The position numbers and the translations under genes are program-made. The notes under the pieces were generated by a model, which did not search any database, was not told the DNA's origin, and saw nothing but the letters and a program-made list of their open reading frames with translations. Shown in pieces: positions 1 through 4,508 of a DNA stretch of 6,871 bases. The stretch's first letter is position 1. Every line of letters begins with the position of its first letter. The stretch is from an uncultured Lachnospiraceae bacterium (GTDB taxonomy: Bacteria > Bacillota_A > Clostridia > Lachnospirales > Lachnospiraceae): the NCBI GenBank assembly GCA_900553635.1, contig USDU01000138.1, forward strand, positions 1 to 6,871. The letters are read 5' to 3'.

Positions 1-1008
1 CAGGCCGCCGTTGTATACCAGATTATAAGCCTGCTGGGAGGTGTATCCCTTGACCTCCTGCAGATCGTTGATCACCTGCGCAATGGTCGCGTCCACATAA
101 TAGGAATAGACGCTTGCGCTGCTCTTGGTCTCATTGGTGGTCTGAATGCGGTCATAGACGTCATCCGCCATGGCCTCCTGATATTCTTCCTCGCTGATAT
201 CACCGCATTTTTTCATATCTTCCAGTACAATCTCACGCCGCTTGGCATTCTCCTCCGGATCTGTAACCGGATTGTACTTGGTGGGGCTCTTGGTGATACC
301 CGCGATAACCGCAGCTTCAGAGACACTCAGTTCGCTGACGTCCTTATTGAAATAGCGGTTGGCTGCCGCCTGAATACCCAGAGTATTCTGTCCTAAATTG
401 ATCGTATTCAGATAGGCTTCCAGAATTTCATCCTTGGTCATGATCTTCTCAAGCTCCAGAGCCAGATACTGCTCCTGAAGCTTACGCTCAATCTTCTCCA
501 CCAGCGTATCCTCACTCATGAAGTCAAAGACACTGTTCTTCAGAAGCTGCTGGGTAATGGTGCTGGCGCCTTCGGTTTTCCTGAAGCCGCTGGCGATCCC
601 CTTCATGCCTGCTCTGATGATACCCTTCAGGTCAATGCCGTTATGCTTATAAAATCGCTCGTCCTCTACATCTACAAAAGCTTTCTGCACATGCTCCGGA
701 ATATTGTCAATATCCACCCAGACACGGTTGGATCCCGCTGTGATAAGCTCTGCCATTTTATTTCCATCAGAGTCTACCATGACGGACTTGTATCCTCTCG
801 GAATCACACTGGTGCTGTCAATATCCGGCGCATTGTCGATGACTCCCTTGACGATTCCGATTCCGGCGCACAGACCGATCACGCCTGCTGCCAGCAGGCA
901 AACCAGAAATGCTTTTATAAAAATTACGCTGGCCTTTTTACCGGCCTTCGCGGACTTGGAGTGCATAGACTTCTGCTTTTTCGAAGTACTGCGTTTCCCG
1001 TAATTCAT
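1..1008 (-). CDS. Class A penicillin-binding protein (GT51 transglycosylase part), C-terminally cut by window edge
   Basis: Bifunctional peptidoglycan synthase acting at the outer face of the cytoplasmic membrane; the glycosyltransferase domain polymerises lipid II. The frame is open from the ATG at 1008-1006 to base 1 (336 codons, ending Gly-Gly-Leu), so the gene continues beyond the left edge. Residues 1-25 are Lys/Ser-rich and cytoplasmic, followed by a membrane segment at about 26-56. GT51 motifs are clear: EDERFYKHNGID at 115-126 (first Glu is the expected catalytic residue), GASTITQQLLKN at 147-158, RKLQEQYLALELEK at 175-188, KDEILEAYLNTINLG at 192-206, and YFNKDVSELSVSEAAVIAGI at 219-238. 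The transpeptidase SxxK motif is not in the window, so a monofunctional enzyme cannot be strictly excluded, but sequence continuing well past the GT domain (from about residue 290) favours class A. The start is fixed by AGGAGG seven bases upstream. It is transcribed divergently from the operon to its right. Confidence 0.95.
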   Translation of the reverse strand, partial: MNYGKRSTSKKQKSMHSKSAKAGKKASVIFIKAFLVCLLAAGVIGLCAGIGIVKGVIDNAPDIDSTSVIPRGYKSVMVDSDGNKMAELITAGSNRVWVDIDNIPEHVQKAFVDVEDERFYKHNGIDLKGIIRAGMKGIASGFRKTEGASTITQQLLKNSVFDFMSEDTLVEKIERKLQEQYLALELEKIMTKDEILEAYLNTINLGQNTLGIQAAANRYFNKDVSELSVSEAAVIAGITKSPTKYNPVTDPEENAKRREIVLEDMKKCGDISEEEYQEAMADDVYDRIQTTNETKSSASVYSYYVDATIAQVINDLQEVKGYTSQQAYNLVYNGGL

Positions 1009-1015
1009 GTTTTAT

Positions 1016-1021
1016 CCTCCT
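1016..1021 (-). promoter_or_regulatory. Ribosome binding site of the penicillin-binding protein gene
   Basis: On the minus strand this reads AGGAGG, a perfect Shine-Dalgarno core, seven bases before the ATG at 1008-1006. It supports that start; no competing upstream in-frame start was found. Confidence 0.85.
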
Positions 1022-1033
1022 ATACATCCAATC

Positions 1034-1042
1034 ATTATATCA
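1034..1042 (-). promoter_or_regulatory. Extended -10 promoter element for the penicillin-binding protein gene
   Basis: The minus strand reads TGATATAAT, a perfect extended -10 (TGn + TATAAT) for the housekeeping sigma factor. At 17-bp spacing the -35 position reads TTTATT, a weak match, which is tolerated with an extended -10. Transcription would start near 1027, giving a short leader that contains the AGGAGG site. This is inferred from the motif only. Confidence 0.55.
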
Positions 1043-1102
1043 AAAAGTAATGTCAGAATAAAGAGTTATTTGAGAAATTCACAGTTTCTTAAGCATTTCC
1101 CC

Positions 1103-1127
1103 GCGTCTGTCCCTTGTGCGGAGACGC
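1103..1127. repeat. Small inverted repeat in the divergent intergenic region
   Basis: GCGTCT at 1103-1108 is complementary to AGACGC at 1122-1127, with a 13-nt loop in which CC (1111-1112) could further pair with GG (1120-1121). No run of T follows on either strand and both flanking genes point away from it, so it is not a convincing terminator. It could be an operator, a leader hairpin, or chance. Confidence 0.35.
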
Positions 1128-1130
1128 CTG

Positions 1131-1158
1131 TTTATATTATAATAATATACACTGTAAA
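1131..1158 (-). promoter_or_regulatory. Possible second minus-strand promoter (-35 TTTACA, -10 TATAAA)
   Basis: On the minus strand, TTTACA (1158-1153) and TATAAA (1136-1131) are separated by 16 bp. It would produce a leader of about 115 nt for the penicillin-binding protein gene, starting near the hairpin at 1103-1127. The surrounding sequence is very AT-rich, so chance matches are likely. The extended -10 closer to the gene is the better candidate. Confidence 0.25.
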
Positions 1159-1180
1159 AATTTAATATCTGTGACAGCTT

Positions 1181-1213
1181 TCGACATTCTTTTTTCAGGT
1201 ATTCCTGTATAAT
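1181..1213 (+). promoter_or_regulatory. Candidate promoter for the four-gene plus-strand operon
   Basis: A perfect TATAAT -10 hexamer lies at 1208-1213, about 40 bases before the ATG at 1254. The best -35 look-alike, TCGACA at 1181-1186, is 21 bp upstream, longer than the usual 16-18 bp, and the position at 17 bp (CATTCT) is poor. The -10 is therefore credible, while the -35 is weak and may need an activator. Another TATAAT occurs at 1138-1143 with an even weaker upstream element (TTGTGC, 18 bp). Confidence 0.4.
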
Positions 1214-1253
1214 TTTTGAAAACCCGGCACAGCCCGACGCAAAGGAGATTATC

Positions 1254-1562
1254 ATGCAAAAAGAATACCTGATTGAAACCCGTTCTGTCACAGACGAAAA
1301 AGGAAACCTGCTGCACCTGAAATATTATCTGATAGAGGAAGAACGGCCCGTATCACCCGCCCCGCTCTATCGGATCTGCATTAAAAAATCACTGACGGAG
1401 TATCCCGGAGTGGAGGAGGCGGAAAGCACGCCGCCCGTATCAGCTTCAGAAAGCCGGGCCCGGGAAATGCTCCGAAGTCTAATAAAGAATGCAGTGACGC
1501 CCGTATGTCTTCTGGAAATCGTGGACGATATGATGTCTCTGGAGAGCGGACAGGCTTCCTGA
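1254..1562 (+). CDS. Small DUF6514-like protein of unknown function
   Basis: This 102-residue cytoplasmic protein has no signal peptide or membrane segment. The start is the ATG at 1254, six bases after AAAGGAG (1241-1247). The N-terminus (KEYLIETRSVTDEKGN, residues 3-18) leads into LKYYLIEEE (residues 23-31), and the C-terminal part has an acidic-helical look with SLIKNAVTPVCLLEIVDDMM (residues 75-94). This pattern of a short beta-rich N-terminus and a terminal 'VTP..LLEIVDD' helix resembles the DUF6514 family that I associate with Lachnospiraceae. That assignment is from memory and the function is unknown. The Pro/Ser-rich middle (about residues 52-66) is probably a flexible loop. It is first in a tightly packed gene series: its TGA (1560-1562) sits at the ribosome binding site of the YigZ gene, suggesting translational coupling. 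Confidence 0.75.
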   Translation: MQKEYLIETRSVTDEKGNLLHLKYYLIEEERPVSPAPLYRICIKKSLTEYPGVEEAESTPPVSASESRAREMLRSLIKNAVTPVCLLEIVDDMMSLESGQAS

Positions 1563-1569
1563 AAGGAAG
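1563..1569 (+). promoter_or_regulatory. Ribosome binding site that sets the YigZ start
   Basis: AAGGAAG just after the stop codon of the preceding gene gives AAGGA six bases before the ATG at 1574. It decides against the in-frame ATG at 1505, which lies inside the preceding gene, has no comparable site, and would add 23 residues unlike the family N-terminus. Confidence 0.7.
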
Positions 1570-1573
1570 TAAC

Positions 1574-2242
1574 ATGTCAGAAACATACCGTTTTGCATAT
1601 GAGGGCGGTGTGGGTGAGCTTGTGGAAAAAAAATCCCGTTTTATCGCCACAGTAACCCCCGTCACCTCTGAAGAAGAAGCCCTTCGCTTCATCGAACAGA
1701 CAAAGAAAAAATACTGGGATGCCCGTCATAACTGCACAGCCTTCACCATCGGCAGCCGCCACCAGCTGACCCGCTGCAGCGACGATGGCGAACCGGCCGG
1801 AACCGCGGGCCGTCCCATGCTGGACGTCCTCTTAAAAGAAGATATTCACAATGTGGCCGTTGTCGTAACCCGCTATTTCGGCGGCACCCTGCTGGGCACC
1901 GGCGGACTGGTGCGCGCCTATTTCGGGGCGGTTCAGGAGGGACTCCGAAACTCCGTGATTCTTACCCGTCAGTCCGGCGTACGACTGGAGATCCGCACCG
2001 ATTACACAGATCTGGGTAAAATTCAGTATCTGATGGGACAGGAACAAATTCCGACCCTCGCTTCCGATTATACCGATTCCGTCTATCTCGAAGCCCTGGT
2101 GCCTGTCAGACAGCTGGAGTCTTTTTGCAATGCCCTGACGGAAGGAACTGCCGGAAAAGTATCGCTCACAAAAGGAGACCCCTGTGATTACGCCCTGAAT
2201 GACGGCGAATTGCTTCTGCTTGATAAGGGGGAGCCTGTATGA
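1574..2242 (+). CDS. yigZ: YigZ / IMPACT family protein (UPF0029 plus DUF1949)
   Basis: This 222-residue cytoplasmic protein is of normal length for the bacterial YigZ family. The N-terminal UPF0029/IMPACT domain spans about residues 15-125, with family signatures KSRFIA at 20-25, ARHNC at 50-54, DGEPAGTAGRPML at 71-83, and VTRYFGGTLLGTGGLVRAY at 98-116. The C-terminal domain (about 135-200) matches the DUF1949 ferredoxin-like fold by position. The eukaryotic IMPACT relative regulates the Gcn2 translational stress response; the bacterial role is not settled, and ribosome or RNA association has been suggested from the fold. The chosen ATG follows an AAGGA site and gives the expected N-terminus. 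The stop codon overlaps the next start (ATGA at 2239-2242), so translation of the first CotH-type gene is probably coupled to this one. I see no functional reason for that link. Confidence 0.93.
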   Translation: MSETYRFAYEGGVGELVEKKSRFIATVTPVTSEEEALRFIEQTKKKYWDARHNCTAFTIGSRHQLTRCSDDGEPAGTAGRPMLDVLLKEDIHNVAVVVTRYFGGTLLGTGGLVRAYFGAVQEGLRNSVILTRQSGVRLEIRTDYTDLGKIQYLMGQEQIPTLASDYTDSVYLEALVPVRQLESFCNALTEGTAGKVSLTKGDPCDYALNDGELLLLDKGEPV

Positions 2243-4503
2243 AGACCTTTTCCCCCCGGTTCCGAAAAGCACTCCCGGTTCTTCTGATTACTGCCGCCCT
2301 GGCGCTCTCACTCTCTGCCTGGGGACTCTGGAAATACCGCTTCTCCCGGCTTGAAGCTCCTCTGAAACCGCTCTGTATCAATGAGCTCTCGGTTTCCAGC
2401 CTCGCCACGCAGGTCGGCGGTTCCACGATATACGAGGATTACATCGAGCTCTACAATCCCAATAATAATACAATTTCCCTGGACGGACTGTATCTGTCTG
2501 ATACCTCCGACTACACGCTGGCCCCGCTGCCCGATGTCACCATCGGCCCCGGCGCTCATCTCTGCATCTACGCCGCAGGGCAGGATGGCTCCGTGCCTGA
2601 AGGGCAGCTTTCTGTCCCTTTCAGTCTCTCTGAAAACGAAACTGTCTCACTGACACGTTTAGAGGAAAATACAGCCGGTACAGCATCCTCCGTTTTGCTG
2701 GATACCGTCTACATCCCCGATTCTATGAAAATCGGAGCTGTCTATGCACGCACGGAAGACGGCGGAGAAACCTTTGCCCAGATGAGACCCTCACCCGGGA
2801 CTGCCAATCAGGAGGCTGCCCTTGTACTCGAAGATCCCACATTTTCACAGCCAAGTGGTTTTTATGAAGACGCGGTTTCTCTGCAAATCAGTTCTTCCAG
2901 CGGCACTACGGTTCATTATACGCTGGACGGAAGCGACCCGACGACGGACTCTCCCCTCTACAGCGGCTCGTTGACACTGATGGATCCCAGCTCTCATTCC
3001 GATCGCTATGCCTCCCGCACTGATATCACCGAAGAAAATAGCGGATACCTGCCACCGGATTCTCCGGTCGATAAGGCTGTGGTACTGCGCGCCGTCGCTT
3101 TTGACGCCGCCGGTAATTCCAGCAATATCACTACGGCCACCTATTTTATCGACTTTGATCAGAAGGATGGGTATGAAAATGCTGCTGTGTTTTCTCTCGT
3201 GACGGATCCGGACAACCTTTTTTCTTCTGAAACCGGTATTTACGTCCGCGGCGCCCTGTATGATGACGCCATGGAAGCCGGACTCATTTACAACGGCCTT
3301 CCATGGACCTATCTGACCGAATACACCAACTATTATCTGGAAGGCGCAGAAGCTGAACGCCCGGTCTATATCCAATTCTTTGACGCCTCCCGAGAAGAGA
3401 CGCTGGCTCAGGACTGCGGTATACGGATTCGTGGCAATGAATCCCGTCATTCCCCGCAGAAAAGCTTCTCCCTGTACGCCAGAAGCCGCTATGGTTCCTC
3501 TTCCTTTTCGCCTGTTTTCTTTGATACGGGCATTTCCTATCCGAATCTGATACTGAACTCCGGCCGTCAGCTAAAGAAGATCTTTTTCTTTTCCCTGGTG
3601 GAAGACCGCGATACGGCCATTCAGCAATATACTCCCTGCCAGGTCTTTCTGAACGGCGAGTATTGGGGCATGTATTACCTGATGGAAAAATATTCCTCCG
3701 ATTATCTTGCAGGACATTACGACGTAGCTCCCGACAATACCCTGCTCGTCAAGGATACCCGCTATGTGGAAAATGGCAGCCCTCAGGATATTGCCCGCTA
3801 CAAAGAACTCCGCACCTTTCTCGCGGAGCAGAATCTGGCTGATCCGGACGTCTATCAGGAGCTTCTCACCAAAATGGATATGCAGAGCTTCATCGACTGG
3901 ATGTGTACCAACATCTACATCGCCAACACCGATACCAAGCCTCTGGGTGGAAATGTCCTCACCTGGCAGACACTCACACCGGAAAACGATGCCGAGGGCG
4001 ACGGACGCTTCCGCTGGGAACACGTAAAAGCGCTTCTGGAAAATCTTGAAGAACAGCATGCCTGGGCTGACACAGGCTGGATGCGCTGGAACACAGCTCC
4101 CCAGACAGGCACCTTCGAAGAACAGACCGCGGAGCTCCACACATTCTTCGAGCACCGTGCCGAATACATCCTCCCGATGCTGGCCAAACATTTTGGCCTG
4201 CAAGGGCCATTAGTTGACATAACTTTATCTTCTGTTCCGGACAAGCAGGGCAGCATCAAACTGAATACCATCTCCCCGGATCTTTCCGAAACCGACTGGA
4301 ACGGACAGTATTACACGGATTATCCCATGACCGTAAGGGCGGACTCCGCCAAAGGATATCGGTTTGTACGCTGGGAAGTAGATGGCGGAGAGATTGTTTC
4401 CGGTGATGTAAATGATCCGGAAATCCAGGTTCATCTGTCCGGAGACGTCCGCATCACCGCCCATTTTAAGAAAGAAATCAAACTTTTACATGCTAAGGAG
4501 TAA
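2239..4503 (+). CDS. Membrane-anchored CotH kinase-like protein lacking the catalytic Asp block (upstream paralog)
   Basis: This 754-residue protein starts at an ATG overlapping the YigZ stop, with GGGGGAG (2227-2233) upstream. A basic N-terminus (KTFSPRFRK) precedes one membrane helix at about 11-31 with no obvious cleavage or lipobox site, so it is probably anchored with the rest outside. Domains in order: LTD-like, about 45-190 (INELS, YIELYNP, final SPGTAN); CHB_HEX-like, about 198-305 (VHYTLDGSDPTTDSPLYSG, VVLRAVAFDAAGNSS); CotH kinase-like, about 315-656; and an InlB-B-repeat-like tail, about 669-744 (GYRFVRWEVDGGEI). CotH hallmarks include CGIRIRGNESRHSPQKSF at 393-410, FLNGEYWGMYYLMEKYSS at 470-487 and IDWMCTNIYIANTDT at 552-566. 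After Trp593 the alignment to the downstream paralog skips about 70 residues, losing its YDLDD motif. CotH of Bacillus spore coats is a protein kinase; here the substrate is unknown, and loss of the Asp block suggests a pseudokinase or a decaying copy. Confidence 0.88.
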   Translation: MKTFSPRFRKALPVLLITAALALSLSAWGLWKYRFSRLEAPLKPLCINELSVSSLATQVGGSTIYEDYIELYNPNNNTISLDGLYLSDTSDYTLAPLPDVTIGPGAHLCIYAAGQDGSVPEGQLSVPFSLSENETVSLTRLEENTAGTASSVLLDTVYIPDSMKIGAVYARTEDGGETFAQMRPSPGTANQEAALVLEDPTFSQPSGFYEDAVSLQISSSSGTTVHYTLDGSDPTTDSPLYSGSLTLMDPSSHSDRYASRTDITEENSGYLPPDSPVDKAVVLRAVAFDAAGNSSNITTATYFIDFDQKDGYENAAVFSLVTDPDNLFSSETGIYVRGALYDDAMEAGLIYNGLPWTYLTEYTNYYLEGAEAERPVYIQFFDASREETLAQDCGIRIRGNESRHSPQKSFSLYARSRYGSSSFSPVFFDTGISYPNLILNSGRQLKKIFFFSLVEDRDTAIQQYTPCQVFLNGEYWGMYYLMEKYSSDYLAGHYDVAPDNTLLVKDTRYVENGSPQDIARYKELRTFLAEQNLADPDVYQELLTKMDMQSFIDWMCTNIYIANTDTKPLGGNVLTWQTLTPENDAEGDGRFRWEHVKALLENLEEQHAWADTGWMRWNTAPQTGTFEEQTAELHTFFEHRAEYILPMLAKHFGLQGPLVDITLSSVPDKQGSIKLNTISPDLSETDWNGQYYTDYPMTVRADSAKGYRFVRWEVDGGEIVSGDVNDPEIQVHLSGDVRITAHFKKEIKLLHAKE
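4015..4020 (+). other. Junction of an in-frame deletion relative to the downstream CotH paralog
   Basis: Codon 593 (Trp, 4015-4017) aligns with Trp595 of the downstream copy. The next codon (Glu594) aligns with Asp666 of that copy. The skipped block is downstream residues 596-665 (nucleotides 6294-6503), 70 codons, so the reading frame is kept. Both flanks align well: GDGRFRW against NDGKWRW on the left, and VKALLE...WMRWN against VSTLLD...WQRWN on the right. The direction of change (loss here or gain there) is inferred from CotH family members normally having the Asp-containing segment. Confidence 0.75.
4209..4227 (+). repeat. 19-bp direct repeat, copy 1 (ATTAGTTGACATAACTTTA)
   Basis: Identical to 6698-6716 and at the homologous place in the tandem CotH gene. 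It encodes Leu-Val-Asp-Ile-Thr-Leu (codons TTA GTT GAC ATA ACT TTA) between the kinase-like domain and the C-terminal module. It is 15/19 A+T inside a GC-richer gene and contains the short inverted repeat AGTT-GACAT-AACT. Confidence 0.8.
4495..4500 (+). promoter_or_regulatory. Ribosome binding site that favours a TTG start for the second CotH gene
   Basis: AAGGAG is only two bases from the ATG at 4503 but eight bases from the in-frame TTG at 4509. The TTG start also aligns the N-terminus (KQLSPRRK) with that of the upstream paralog (KTFSPRFRK). The site lies in the last codons of the upstream gene, so coupled translation is likely. Confidence 0.65.
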
Positions 4504-4508
4504 TGACT

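Noticed and set aside
643..1050. Plus-strand open frames opposite the penicillin-binding protein gene
   Set aside because: The minus-strand frame over the same bases encodes all GT51 motifs and has a perfect AGGAGG; the plus-strand frames lack any support.
1103..1127. Hairpin as a rho-independent terminator
   Set aside because: No T-run follows on either strand and no gene ends into this region; both neighbours are transcribed away from it.
1505..1573. Upstream ATG extending YigZ by 23 residues
   Set aside because: It lies within the preceding gene, lacks a ribosome binding site and adds sequence unlike the family; the ATG at 1574 is well placed after AAGGA.
4012..4094. Near-identical CGCTGG(G)AACAC at 4012-4023 and 4084-4094, as a possible trace of the deletion mechanism
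   Set aside because: The copies differ by one base, encode the recurrent Arg-Trp motif in different contexts (Trp-Glu-His and Trp-Asn-Thr), and both remain in the gene. They do not mark the two ends of the missing block, so coincidence is more likely.
3571..4203. Minus-strand open frame of 210 codons opposite the first CotH gene
   Set aside because: It is an antisense shadow of the conserved CotH domain, in a register similar to the one opposite the second copy, without initiation signals or recognisable domains.
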